A stretch of DNA of 64,000 bases, taken from Morinoia aosen. Taxonomy: Eukaryota > Arthropoda > Malacostraca > Amphipoda > Talitridae. The stretch is from assembly GCA_030386875.1 (NCBI GenBank), contig CM059560.1, positions 24,670,683-24,734,682 of the forward strand, in the 5' to 3' direction. The notes beneath the pieces were generated by a model, which was given only the letters and a program-made list of their open reading frames with translations, did not search any database and was not told the DNA's origin. Positions 1 through 11,598 of the stretch are shown here, in pieces. Position 1 is the stretch's first letter. Each line of letters opens with the position of its first letter. The position numbers were made by a program, and so were the translations under genes.

Positions 1-848
1 ATACTTGCAGTACGGAATAGAGGCATGGCACGGAACTGATAAAAATAAAACCAATATAATTTTTACTCTGCAAAAAAGAGCAATCAGAGCGGTAAAGAAT
101 CTAGAATATAATGCTCACACAAATGATTCATTCAAAAATATACAAATACTTAAACTTTCAGATCTCTACAAAGTCTCCATTTGTAATTTCATTCACAAAA
201 CATTAAGAAATGCTGGCGACAATAGCCTGAAACTATTATTAAGTGCGCAGACTGGTCATCACGACCATTTAACCCGAAATAGAAGTAAATTCGTGCTTCC
301 TTATTATTCAAAGGCCCGGTCGCAACACAGTATCCTCTTCGTTGGAACTAAAACTTGGAACTCAATACCTGCGGAGATCCGTGACAGTAATTCTTACAAG
401 GTATTCAAAAGAAATCTCGAGACTCACTTCCTATCGGAATATTAGTCGTGTAAGATCACCAAGTCAAATCCTGTCTCCTACATGACTGTTTCCAATAATG
501 ATATTTGCCATGGGTAATATGTAATATGTAATTTGCCTTCAGCCTGCTGTTAAATCTTTTATCGAATATACTGTTAAATATAGTCCATATAACCTATATT
601 GTAAAATGAAATATCTGATATCGAGTAAATTATCTCACTGATCAGTCAATTGCGAAACTAGGTTAAGTGATTTAGGTTAAACATTATTGTACACCTTATA
701 ATAATGTTGATGGTAGGATGCCCCAGAAGTCGCTGAACTTATTCGGGCCCACAGGTAGCTATGTTCAAACTTGTCCATTGTACTAGACTTAAGAAACATT
801 CTACCTCTGTATCTCCTGTGGTAAATAAATTGTTTAAATTGTTTAAAT
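1..848 (+). mobile_element. LINE (non-LTR retrotransposon), 3' end
   Basis: This is the 3' end of a non-LTR retrotransposon that continues off the left edge. The open frame at 5-445 is the C-terminal tail of the reverse-transcriptase protein. It carries the usual run after the polymerase domain: LQKRAIRAV, a TGHHDHLTRNRSKF segment, and TKTWNSIPAEIR near the end. The frame is open to its stop, so this copy is younger than its relative at 21258-23220, which has several stops. A 3' UTR of about 400 bp follows and ends in short AAATTGTTT repeats. The same UTR and tail end the second copy, which fixes the boundary near 848. The exact clade (Jockey, CR1 or other) is not decided. Confidence 0.85.
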
Positions 849-1411
849 CATAAGGAAATTTTCGTAGTAACCGTATGTTTGCAAGGTTGTAACTGTGTAA
901 CTTTATGAGGTAAAGGTACTGTTTCACCTGACAGCAGCAACCTACCACGACCTGTATTTTATATTTTAGCTTTTTCAATGGATGCAAGCCATTCCTATTG
1001 AAGTGAACATAAACTGATTCTCATTCACAAATCTCGTGAAATTATTGAGGAACGAGTGAATAATAGTCGATATGAATTGTTACTAAAAAATGAAGTGCCT
1101 TCCGTAAATGAAATAGATGACAAAATTACCCAGAGGCGTCTACCTAAAATACTTACAATACTCGTTTCTATCAAACGAATATATTATACACGTGACGATA
1201 TGTCTTATAGAATTATATGATTGATATTTATTTTATTACATTTAGAGCAGATGTGCACAACTGGCAGCTTCTGGGCCACGGTAGAAAAGTATTACTTTAT
1301 AAATTACTTGACTTTTTCACATCACTCCCCTCAGGGGAATACCACTATTGTATCTATAAGAATGAGCGACCCAAGGGGGATTATGTGAGGTATCAAGCTA
1401 AATGTTTGGTC
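849..1411. other. Intergenic stretch, nothing recognised
   Basis: No coding signature, terminal repeat or RNA gene is visible between the LINE tail and the dispersed repeat. The sequence is A+T-rich. Confidence 0.4.
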
Positions 1412-1700
1412 GGCTTTCTTTTTGTTGGAATAGCATAGGTTTTTGTTTTGTTACGGACAATCTTTTTTCGGTTCACTGCTGTCCTGTTTTTAAGCACCTT
1501 CTACTTTCTTTTTCAACTTTTTTCTTGTTTCATCAACTTCTTTCTTGGCTACTTGTTTCTATGCCCCTTGTGCATTGATTCCGCGTTCCCTCAACTCCAT
1601 ACTAAATGGTGCCTTCATCCTTACTTTCTTTGAACATCTTTGTCGTGGTATTGGGAGGCTGATCTATTTTTTACATCACTTTATTTATACACATTGCTGA
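1412..1700 (+). repeat. Dispersed repeat family A, copy 1
   Basis: A pyrimidine-rich block resembles blocks at about 15015-15300 and 20250-20545. Shared landmarks are a GGC(C/T)TTCTTTTTGT-like start, CACTGCTGTCCTGTTTTT, a T/C-rich middle with TCAACTT and TTTC(T/A)TC, then TTCTATGCCCCTT and GATTCCGC. The short open frames inside read as Phe/Leu-rich peptides only because the DNA is pyrimidine-rich. They are probably not genes. Copies are strongly diverged. Confidence 0.6.
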
Positions 1701-2087
1701 GGCTCTAGAGTCGCCAAGGTTTGACTTTACAGTACTCCAGTCAGTCTCACGGCAAGAAAGTGAAAAGATGGTCTGCTAAGGCCATGGCTAATCTCAGCAT
1801 AGCGCCCACAATGATCCATGAGTATAAAAAATTTACCGGAGGGAGGGATTTGTGCGATATGCTGCTCTCTTGACACAGGGTCAAAGTCAGAAATAACAAG
1901 CGTTATATTCCTACATCTTTTATTTGCTAAAGATTGCTGGTACAAATGGATGTTGCCGTACCGAATGATTATATTAATGGTTTAGTTTTATTTTTAGTCA
2001 CGGATGCTAATGTTTTTGCTTTTCTCGCCGAAGAGCTCTGCTTTGATTTTAATGGATGAACTGTTTTCTGATGTAACTCTCGCTGTA

Positions 2088-2640
2088 ATAATTTATTTCG
2101 AAAATCGTAGGTCAGGGTAGAGAGTCTCGCCCCTCCGTCATAGAGGCGAACATCCGTGTAGGTCGGGAGAAAACCTTCTCTCACACACACTTTATTGAAC
2201 AAAATGGCTGACACGCACTTACATAATTTCTTTTCTATCTTTTCAGCCTTGCGAAATAGTCCAATTTCTTCACGTGTGCGTTGATTCAAGAATGCTCCTA
2301 GCTTTTTTGTACTAAAACACGGTAATTCTTTAAAATCTATAATTTTGTCTAATTCGTTGCATTTTATATTTAAACAGATGTACAGATTTTAATGAATTAC
2401 TGTGTATTAGTACAAAAATGCTACGAGCATTCCTGAATCAACTTGCACGTGAAGAAATTAGACTATTTCTTAAGGCTGAAAAGTTAGGAAAGAAATTATG
2501 TAAGTGCGTGTCAGCCATTTTGTTCAATAAAGTGTCTGTGAGAGAAGGGTTTCGCCCAACCTACACGGACGTTCGCCTCTATATATGACGGAGGGGCGAG
2601 ACTCTCTACGCTGACGTACGGTTTTCGGAAGGATGAACTT
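2088..2640. repeat. Foldback (long inverted repeat) element
   Basis: Two arms of about 230 bp, 2088-2320 and 2398-2640, are reverse complements with scattered mismatches. They are separated by about 75 bp of A+T-rich DNA. Recognisable pieces are CACGTG(A/T) and AAATGGCTGACACGCACTTA on the left, with their complements on the right, and the GGCGAGACTCTCTAC segment near the outer end. The 106-codon minus-strand frame at 1969-2289 lies over the left arm and is not repeated intact on the right arm, so I treat it as chance. This looks like a MITE or foldback transposon. No target-site duplication was found. Confidence 0.7.
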
Positions 2641-3319
2641 TGTTGATGAGTATAATGTGCAGCATTCTATCGATGCGTTTTCGTCGCCTATTTGGTAAAG
2701 ATCGGTAAAGATTTAATTTAAAAGATCTTCATTGATTAGTGCAGTTTATTACAGATTATTGAAATTTTTCGCTCTTGATCAGTGAAGATCTTTGCAGAAA
2801 TTCGATGCCGATCTGCAATTCAAAAGTGGATATTCACTGAAATAATTCTGCACTAAATCCTCACTGAATGCAAATACTCCTGCGAAGATCTTGAATGACC
2901 TGTAAAGGATATCTGCAATAAACGGCAATAATCTTCATCGATCGGTGAAGACATTTCTGATAGGGTACTACTCGCGCGACTCCTCCCTACTCCTTACTCC
3001 AAAAATCCAGATTAGTGTTAATGATATTGTACTTGATAACTTTAAATGTATTTATTACGTCCTCTATAAACTCTCAAAAGTCTTAATTTAATCGTGTATT
3101 CTTATGTATATGAACAACCATCGAATTTTAATACTGTTTGCGTTAAGTATTCGATCTCGTACTTGGTCATTTATTACCCCTACTTAGGTGTAAATCCTTC
3201 CAACAAACCAAAGAAAAGGAAAGTTTTAACAGTCATGAAGATTAAGGAAAAACATTATGTATACATCCACATATATAAATATAGAGGGGGTTTTAGAACT
3301 AGATGTAAGAAATGAAACT

Positions 3320-4430
3320 TTATGTAGAAAAGCGGAAAATAAAGCGATTTTCAGTAGTAACAAAATCTTGAAACTGTGAAGAGCAGCGGGCGGCAGAGAG
3401 CTGATGAATAAGGTGGCGGTGGGACTGAAGTGGTCTGTGAGATTTTGTTAGAAATTGATTTTTGAAAATCGTCAAGTTTGTTAGAAATTGTTTGTCATAT
3501 GAGTTTTTCAGGGATTCTTTAACATATTCAATAATATCGATCGCAGAAGACAATGGAAGGCCTGTTGCCTCCGTTTTATTTACTTGGCTAATATCGAGAA
3601 TGTTGCTGAGATGAAAATTAATTTGGTTGGTGTTTCTACATCTGAAGCGGAGCATTAGAGTCTTCAATGCTTTGAGCTTGGCTGTTGTCAAACATCACAG
3701 ATTTTGTCGAAGTTAGTTGCCAAGTATGTCTCTGCTTCAATCCATGTGCCCCATCTGATCAAGACAGGAGAAGGAGGAAGCGGTGAATTACGACAAAGGT
3801 CTCTAAATGTGCCTCTGTTGGGTGACCTCACGAATACATTCTTAATCGATGAAATTAAATCATTTATGTTTGGGTAATTAGAGCGTATTAGCTCAGCAAC
3901 CCTATGTAATGCATGTGCTAAACATGTCATGTGTATCATTTCAGGATACGTGACTTGCAGTTCATTAATAGCTCTCTTCATGTAAGAAACAGCATCAGAA
4001 GTAACTATCTGAACGTTGTTATAGTTTACTTGCTGCGACCAAATGCCTCGCAAGGAATCGTGGAAGAATGCAAAAATTGTCGAATGATTCACTCTGTCTA
4101 AGATCTATACATTAGCCAAGTTGCTTTTACATCGTATTTCGTCAACTCCCAGTACGCCAAATACGTAGCAGACAACGTGTCGTTGGTCTATATTTTCGTT
4201 TCATCTAGAGATACCCATACTTTCTGTCTTTCTGCCTTCTTCCTTAATGCTTTCATTTTATCATCATACACGCTCTGCACATAATACTTTCGGATGGTTG
4301 ACTGGTCTGGGATGACCGTTCCAGTGTTGTTTTTCAAAAACTCTTTGATCAATACATTGCTCAATTTGTTGAAAGGTGTGTCCGCTGCTAAAAATGCTAC
4401 ACATAGGTCATTGGTGAATTTTTCTGAGCA
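3320..4430 (-). pseudogene. Decayed hAT-type transposase (DUF659-like)
   Basis: Read on the minus strand in several frames, this is a transposase related to the DUF659/hAT proteins common in insect genomes. In order it shows a region with FLKNNTGTVIPDQSTIRKYY, then VWVSLDETK (the acidic 'DE' of the RNase H-like core). A frame change follows, then VTSDA.SYM, the Cys/His segment MIHMTCLAHALHRV, and the tryptophan motif LIRWGTWIEA. A last frame at 3320-3691 continues the C-terminal helices. At least two frameshifts and several stops break it, so it cannot encode an active enzyme. No terminal repeats were located. Confidence 0.75.
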
Positions 4431-4716
4431 ATATGGCCAGAGTTTTGACTCTCAGATTCTTCAGGATTAATGTTGACACATTCAGGGTTTCCAGACTCTT
4501 CGGGCAGCAGGCCTACCGCAGCCTATTTATTATTTCTGTGGCCCGCGGTCCCTAAATTTTGGGTCACTTGTGATCGTCGCTGAGTTGGTGTCTGAGAGAA
4601 GAGTTCAATTAAGAATTATGCCGTACTTACCAGTCACTTTAAAGGTCTCCTAAGCTCAATATCATGGTTATCAAAATTTTCGTTTTAAAAATATAGATTT
4701 AAGGTAAAACATCAAT

Positions 4717-4920
4717 GTTCCAACAGTTGTTGGCGGTGGCGATTTTCTCTGTTGGGTATAGGAGAAAAATTCCAAGCACATACCCCACTCTACCCAGGTG
4801 TCTGAAATGGGTACCGGTCTTGACCGGGGGAAAGCGTCATGGCGTCCTGGCGTTAGTTATAAGGCATTTGAAAATCCAATGTACAAGGTGATATGTATCA
4901 GGCTTGACTGGAAATAAAGC
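4717..4920 (+). repeat. SINE-like element, 5'-truncated copy
   Basis: The body of this element matches the 3' part of the better copy at 19545-19800. Shared pieces are CCAGGTGTCTGAAATGGGTA against CTCAGGTATATGAAACTGGT, then a 'TTGACCGG(G/A)GG' block, GCGTC(A)TTGGCGTCCT-like DNA, and a tail near (G)ATATG(A)TATCA. The tRNA-like head is missing or unrecognisable here. Confidence 0.55.
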
Positions 4921-7900
4921 ATCCGTAGATACCTTCATTATTTATTTATCTGCTCGTCTTTCTTTTGAGTAACTAAATATTTTACGTTCAATTTCGCATT
5001 AATGAACATGAGCTTTACAATGAAGACAAAACTATTGCGAATTTCGGTGCCACGTGTCAATATTGAATGAAGCTAATTGTACCTACTTTTATTTACTGAA
5101 CTTCTTATGTCAGATTGGACTAACTTAATTTCATATGCCACATTCATTACTTATGGAAGCATTTAATATGAGGGAAACCTTTGGAGAATACAAAAACTAA
5201 GGATATCGAAATAACCAGCCGCCATTATTCGCACTTTTACTTTCTTATTGTTCAATTCGAATGAGGGTTGGATTTTCGCTGGACTGATCTTTAATAATTT
5301 ACTTCTTCGTTGAAATGTGACATAGAAACAAAAAGAATATCACCAAAACTGTCAGCAACCTTCACTCTATCATCCCCATCCAGCTACCAAAGCCGCGTCC
5401 CCTCGCGTGGGGGGCGGGGGGGGGGGGGGTGGGGGCTGGTGCAAAGAGTAGCTATCATTCGCCCACAACTCTTGGCTCGTCAGGCTGGACGAGCGTTGCT
5501 ACGCACCACACAACATAATCTATCGTATGCAACATTCATCATATCTAGCATACCTTATCATTTGCAACAACCAAAATTATTCCATTTATGGGACCTTTAA
5601 AACCATATAAACAATTTATACAACCTTAGACTTTACCCTTATACTGCAATACTTGCAGAATAATTAACCATCAATATCAGTAACATCTTTAAATTCCTGT
5701 AGTTTCTCTCAATTCTTTGAGAAGTTGTGGCAGTTTTCGGCATAATTTCCAGCACACGAAATAGAGTACACTGTTCAAGTGAATAATCGCAAACGTCTGA
5801 AAAACGAGAGAAATTATAATTTTACTCCACCACTAATACTCCACCATTGATACTCCATCACGGTAAGCATAGACATTAGGGGACGGCAGCAGACTATGAC
5901 TAAAAGCATCCGCGGTTGCACCTCGACCGGCACAAAGTTTAGCAGTCATTCATGAGTGCACTGCACGACCATAGCGCCCTCAGTAACTCAGCATACCCAA
6001 TGGAATTAAACTCCATTACACTCTTATTACAACTTATATTACCCATCAAATAAAAGGTAGTTATTAATTTCGTTATTTCTGCACCACACTAGAGTACGTT
6101 GCATGTCAAACCAGATTAATATTATATGTCATTGCATATGAATAAATGTTGGGTTATTATGTATATATTAATGGTGCAAATGCATTTTGAGATAATGCTT
6201 ATGCTTTTTAGAAATTGCATTTGCAATTGACCAATTATTATGCGCTATGCAAATATGCACTTGCATGTGCATTTATGCAATATGCACAATGTCACAGCCC
6301 TGTTCATGGAATAAAAGAAATTAGCCTAATAATCGTAAATTTCTAGACGAAAGTTTCTGGTGGCAGCGACCCTCTTTAATTAATTTAAATTACTTTACGT
6401 AAACGAAGTTCGTTAATATACAGAATAATAATTACTTACAGCATTAAGCGCGTTAGGATTAAGCGGCAGTCTTAAAGACACGAAGAAAAACGAGCCTGCA
6501 AATTCGCTGTAGTATTTCAGCGAAATTGCTGTTACGAGAAATGATTCAGCAATCAGGTTTCAACTGTCATGAGTTAGAACTGAGAACTGTTTAGGCGAAA
6601 AATTCGGCGACATCGTAAGGCAATGCAAGTGAAGCACACTAAGTCATATTCCTACCCGTCAGTTATTAATTACAAATAGCATAAACGCAAACGGCAATAT
6701 TTCCTTCATTGATTGTAATATCAGTGGTAGCACAACAATTTTTCTGAATGAAATGTATCTAATTTTTGAATGAAATACTTTTAAACTGCAGCATGAGCTA
6801 GCAGAAGTTTTTCGAAAGGGTGAGAGAGAAACAGTTGCTAAAGAGAAAAACTATTACAACGTGTCTCTGGAGAGAATACATACCCATTAAATTTACCTTA
6901 ACCAATAGCATCAGGTTTAGAAATGATCGTTAAAATGAAATGGAAAATTTGAAGCACTGACACACACAGCTTGAAGAATATCGTTTGTCATTAAGCACGA
7001 ATAAATGTGTGTTTAAATCAAAATTCTCAATCACATGCAAATAATTTCAATAACTCTAATAAGCGTACAACGCACAAACAAAGAACATTATTATTGCTGA
7101 AAATGAGAAACTCCAGTGAAAAAATCAATTAGGAACAAAAAACAAAAATAACAAGATGAAAAATGGGAGGAGCTTAGCGTACTTCATCAACCAAGAGCAA
7201 AGCAGCTTTCGAAAAGTTTCACGGAGGGCTTCACTGGCGTTTAGTCTAGTAAAAAAGAACTCGAAAGTAGCTCGCTGAGAACCGAAGTCGACCAGAATCG
7301 AGTAGTCTATTAATGCATTTCATCAATGACTTTCTCTGCGACACTGTCGTACTCGACCAGAGTCCACTAGTCTAGGTCTTTTTTTTCCGGAGAGAAAAAT
7401 GAAAAATGCAAGAAGTCCACTAAGGCTTTCCACCCTTCTATTCATATAACTCTTAAAGGAGCACTAAAATATTATTCGGTACTTGTTTATAATCTGTCAG
7501 CACTTTGTAATACGATTATTATGCATAGTATATCGTCATGCAGTATGTTTGAGTTAATTTCACGAAACTGCACACAAAACTTAGAAAACCAAAAAACAAA
7601 GTGATGATGCTGACTAACGGCAATTCTTGCTCGCAACTTCATTTTCCTTACGCTGTGAGGAATATCATTTGTAATGTAGATATTGCTGACTAAATGTTGA
7701 GTTGATCCCTTTACAAAGTGTTCCCTGACACTAACATTTGATTGCTCCACGTTTACTCTGCGAGTTTCTCATCGATCGCAGTGAGGGGGCAAAGACTTTG
7801 CTTTTGAAACACCGCGTGCGGTTTTCCGTGTTCGAGTGATTTGTCTGAGCGCTCGCGAAAGATAAGATACAGTATGAGGTCGGATTTTTGTGCGGTAATT

Positions 7901-8059
7901 GTTTGAGCCATGTCAGTACCTAGATATTGTTGCTTTAGATCCATTTACAAATTACCATGACGATATGGTCACGATCATTGTCGTACGGAAACAGCCTGTC
8001 ATATCGAAGACTCAGTTCCCCCAGAAAACTTTCAGCTAATCTTCTAAAATCTCACATTA
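4921..8059. other. Intergenic, A+T-rich, no gene recognised
   Basis: About 3.1 kb without a supported gene. It holds a poly-G tract near 5402-5436, a stretch at 6100-6300 rich in ATGCA/TGCATT words, and a short direct repeat of (T/A)CGACCAGA.T near 7290 and 7355. Short minus-strand frames at 7487-7750 and 7753-7944 begin with ATG-like codons, but I recognise nothing in them. Confidence 0.35.
5402..5436 (+). repeat. Poly-G tract
   Basis: A nearly pure run of guanines, broken by one C and one T, inside otherwise A+T-rich DNA. It has enough G-runs for a G-quadruplex on the plus strand. Confidence 0.8.
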
Positions 8060-8290
8060 TTTAGCTAAATCTGCGATCACTTTTATAATTGCCAATTGCC
8101 TATCACAACTTACTTCAAAACAATCCAATACCAGTACACACGCCTCACCAGGTTCCAAAGTGGGCTTGATGTTCTTTTCGATGAAGGCTGGACCATCTTC
8201 TCTCCAAACGTAAGTGGCATCATTACCATCACATGTTATTGAAGCTTTCCAAGAGTTTTCAGTACATTTATCAGTTGAAACAAGTAGAAA
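8060..8290 (-). pseudogene. Tc1/mariner transposase fragment
   Basis: A 77-codon open stretch on the minus strand, closed by a stop on each side and with no start codon. It reads like the centre of a Tc1-type transposase: a STDKCTE segment where the first catalytic Asp of FTDES normally sits, then CDGNDATYVWRE, and later a block ending CVLVLDCF that matches the family's 'VMVWGCF' position. A GTAAGT follows the Phe-Glu codons and at first suggested a host exon, but the transposase pattern explains the frame better. It is short and diverged. Confidence 0.5.
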
Positions 8291-9217
8291 TCATTTACGT
8301 ATTTATAACTTGTCCTAGAAAGGGTTCTAACTCATTATTCATTTAATTTTAATCGATTCCCTGCGTCTCACTGTGTGGATCGCTTGCTAGTGGTAATGGT
8401 GGTTGAACAATCTAACCAAATAATACCCGTTGTGTGTTTATTTAAATATCTATTTGGTGTCCGCTTTTTAAGAAACATAGGATGTCTGAGCTTGCGGTAT
8501 CATGGATACTGAATTCCTCAGTGTATTAAAAGATGGCCTTACATATGCATTGATATGTCTTACATTTTATCAGGATAGGCTCGGTTGGGACATGATAGGT
8601 TAGGATAGGTAAGTAATGTTGACGGAATTTTTTCACGGGTCCACTTAGCTTAACGGTTACATTGTCAGTGGAATTTCCACGGCTTCTGCTACTACCTACC
8701 ATGGTTTTTTGGTTTGGAGTCCGCTCCTTCCATTTCTCTGTCTCGCTCATAAGGATAGTTATAATGACCGTATCTGTGATACGATTTCACCAGTGCACAA
8801 GTACAAGAATATTTTTTACCACGGGTACTGTTAGGATGGATATATTTGTTTGTCATCCACATCTGTAATATTTCTTCAAGAAAAGTATGGAATCCAGAAA
8901 AATTTTTGGCGAGCCGTGCACACTAGTTACAATAATAATAATTTTATGAATTCTTTGATTTTGTTTTTAAAACAGATATTATAATTTTCCTAGCGCAGTG
9001 GTGAGTGTCAATGTATATTTTTGTTTGATATGTAAGTTTTACGATTTAATTTTTCTCAGTCTCCATGAATGAATTTTCTGAGCTAAGTTTATCTCTTAAA
9101 TAACGGTGCTAATCAAAAGCTGAAGTTTACACATGAGCCTTAGATAACTGATCAGTTTAATTCAGATTAATCAGTTTGCGATGTTCATTATTCCGAGAAT
9201 TGTCTATCCGCAACAGC
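8291..9217. other. Intergenic, nothing recognised
   Basis: A 74-codon minus frame (8526-8750) and a 68-codon plus frame (8662-8868) overlap each other. Neither resembles a known protein. No terminal repeats are seen. Confidence 0.35.
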
Positions 9218-9219
9218 TA

Positions 9220-10812
9220 CACTGCGTGTCAAATTGTTAACGATTATCTTGTTTTTCCATTTCCATAATTTTATTTTTTCCCTCTCATTTTATAAAATTG
9301 CATATAAATTTCAGGGAATGTTGACAATACTATTCTGCTATTACACTTAACAAATGAAGAGATTCAAACCAGTATTAGTGCATGATATGGCACTAATTAC
9401 GAATATCAGATGATCTAATTATGTGTGCAAAATTATTAACAAGGTTAAGAAAAAACACAATAAACCAATAACTTTTTATTGTTAAGATTTTCTTGAACAT
9501 AAATAACACAAAAACGTCAAATGAAATAGGAAAAATGCTGAGAACACCGTAACTGCGTTTTAAATTTTTCCATTATATTATTAGTATGGGATTTGCATTC
9601 CTGTCTTAGAAATGACCTGAAAAAGTCGCTGATCTATAGAATTTGTTGCTAAAGTTCTGATTTCATCAGCAATTATTTCCTGTTATGTCACATCGAGGGC
9701 ATCCCACAACTCATCCTTCTCCTTGAATTGGCGTCCAGTTGCGTAAAGTCGTCGCTTCATGATGCTCCACAGGTTCTCTATTGGGTTCAAATCTGGGGAA
9801 TTCGCGGGCCACTCCAGCTTTTGATGCCCAGAGAACCCCAGTTGTTGCAGATACTCCTGAGTTTAGTTTGCTGCGTGTGAGGGAGTATTATCCTGCATTA
9901 AAACAATGGTTCTTCTGAACGTCAACCTTTGTTTCTCCAGCCATGGCTCAAGCTGCTCCTTCAGACAAGCTATGTAAGCATCCGATGTCATTTTCACGCC
10001 TTCTGGGACTTTCCATGGACCAACCAAGGTACCTACGATAATCCCAGCCCAATTCATGACCCCCCACCACCACCTTGTTGGCGCCTCAAACGCTTATGGC
10101 CATCTCGTCCATCTAGGACCCATCCCTTGCTCCAGCCATCCGGACCATCAAGAGTGACACGCACTGCATCCGTAAACAAAACTTTGGAAAAGTCAGTCTT
10201 CAAGTTATCCATCGATTTTGTATAACATGATGTTGCTTCAATGGCGGCTTAGTCACAGGCTTAAATGATTTTTGCTACTTCCTTCCGGCGGCGACATCGA
10301 GTACCCTTAGAGACAATTTTTAATCCGGCTGGTTCAAAAATATCTCTAATTGTCATTCCAGGATTCTTATCAACTTCACGTTAACTTGTAGCGGAGAACG
10401 GCGTGAAACGGCTTTTGATTTACCTTTATCAGCCCTCTTACGTACTTTCGCAGGGTTCCTGACAAAGTTCTTCACAGTTTGATGGTCTCTTACCATCATT
10501 TTCGATATTTCGAGATCCGTTTTCCCTTTCGTTAATTGCGTGGTTATATACCCTTTTCTGAATTGGTTAACCACCTTTACGACCCATTATGATGTCGGAA
10601 CAGATCACCTCGTTATTAATCTGACACACCTTAAATACCATGGATTCAGCATATATGGCGGCAAGTTGTTTACTCTGCGCAAAACAGTACGATTTTTTTA
10701 CAGTACGCGCATTTCAATGTTGCCAACGTTCCCTGCAAATTTATAAAAAATATACCTGTTTTTCTGACATAATTGAATAAATGTTATCTCGTTAATAATT
10801 TGACACGCAGTG
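9220..10812 (-). mobile_element. Complete mariner-like (DD37E-spaced) transposon
   Basis: The element is bounded by inverted repeats of about 25 bp, beginning CACTGCGTGTCAAATT and continuing (A/G)TTAACGA. It is flanked by TA on both sides (9218-9219 and 10813-10814), the standard Tc1/mariner target duplication. The length, 1593 bp, is typical. One transposase gene lies inside on the minus strand. The terminal repeats are nearly identical, which suggests a fairly young insertion, but the transposase is broken, so this copy would need a helper. Confidence 0.9.
9560..10587 (-). pseudogene. DD37E-type Tc1/mariner transposase, broken
   Basis: On the minus strand an ATG at 10587 is followed within seven codons by a stop; the helix-turn-helix region reads on in another frame with GKTDLEISKMMVRDHQTVKNF. 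The catalytic core follows: VLFTDA (first Asp), GGGGVMNWAG, VLMQDNTPSH (second Asp) and PDLNPIENLW (Glu). Counting from the second Asp to the Glu of NPIE gives 37 intervening residues, against 34 in classic Tc1. That matches the DD37E group first known from mosquitoes (ITmD37E). One in-frame TAA lies nine codons after the second Asp, and another stop follows WDALDVT. The frame is otherwise well kept. Confidence 0.85.
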
Positions 10813-10814
10813 TA

Positions 10815-11598
10815 TAGCTACATATATTTCTACTGCACCATCAGAACTCAATAAACTTTTTTTATTTTTTCATGTGCGGTATTTATCAGGGTTCTTGAAC
10901 ACATCAAAGCACAATTTGATGTAAGCTTCCCATCACGAGCTCACAAATGAGTGTTATAGTTTTCTCCTTAATTACAGGAGTGACCGCCTCCGTAAATTTT
11001 CAGGTTTTTATCTTCACTTACGCGCTGCGATGAATGCGCCAGACACAAGCACGCGCAAATTCCTCAAATTTTATTTTGTGTGCATAATGATGCAAAAACC
11101 GTCGTTGGCGGACCTACGTTGCGGCTAACATGAAATTCATCTTGCACAATGTGAGCAGTGTAAAGATGACAATCTGGTAACGTAAAAGTTTTATAAACGA
11201 AAACCTACTATTGTCAGCTACTGAAACTTCGAAATTTCATTATTTTTACGAGCGTCTATAATATAAAAAGCACTCACTCTGTCAATATTTTAGGCGTCAC
11301 ACATCTCGCTTAATTGGAGGACAGCTCTCAACCACACAGCCGAAAACCTTGATTAAAATTTTCACTGTTTAGTTTAAGCGTGCTGAAAAATATTGCTGAG
11401 GGAAAGTGTAGTACGATAAGAATTGCATTAAATATTAAAGCTGTGATCAAGTAATGTTAGAATGGCTCATGATGTTACACCCTGTTCCTATAGAAAACAC
11501 AATATAATTAAATTCATTTAATACATACGAGTGAGGGGATAATTGCTATAGCAACGTTGTTGTGTAGAGTCGGAATATTTTTTTCTTATTCCCAGCGA
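10815..11598. other. Intergenic, nothing recognised
   Basis: No coding signal, terminal repeat or RNA gene is visible between the mariner-like element and the next inverted-repeat element. Confidence 0.35.

Noticed and set aside
1448-1633. Small Phe/Leu-rich 'membrane protein'
   Set aside because: It lies in dispersed repeat A. The hydrophobic peptide results from pyrimidine-rich DNA.
1969-2289. 106-codon minus-strand frame
   Set aside because: It lies on the arm of the foldback repeat, and the frame is not kept in the other arm.
8114-8290. Possible host exon ending in GTAAGT on the minus strand
   Set aside because: No acceptor precedes it, and the peptide fits the centre of a Tc1-type transposase.
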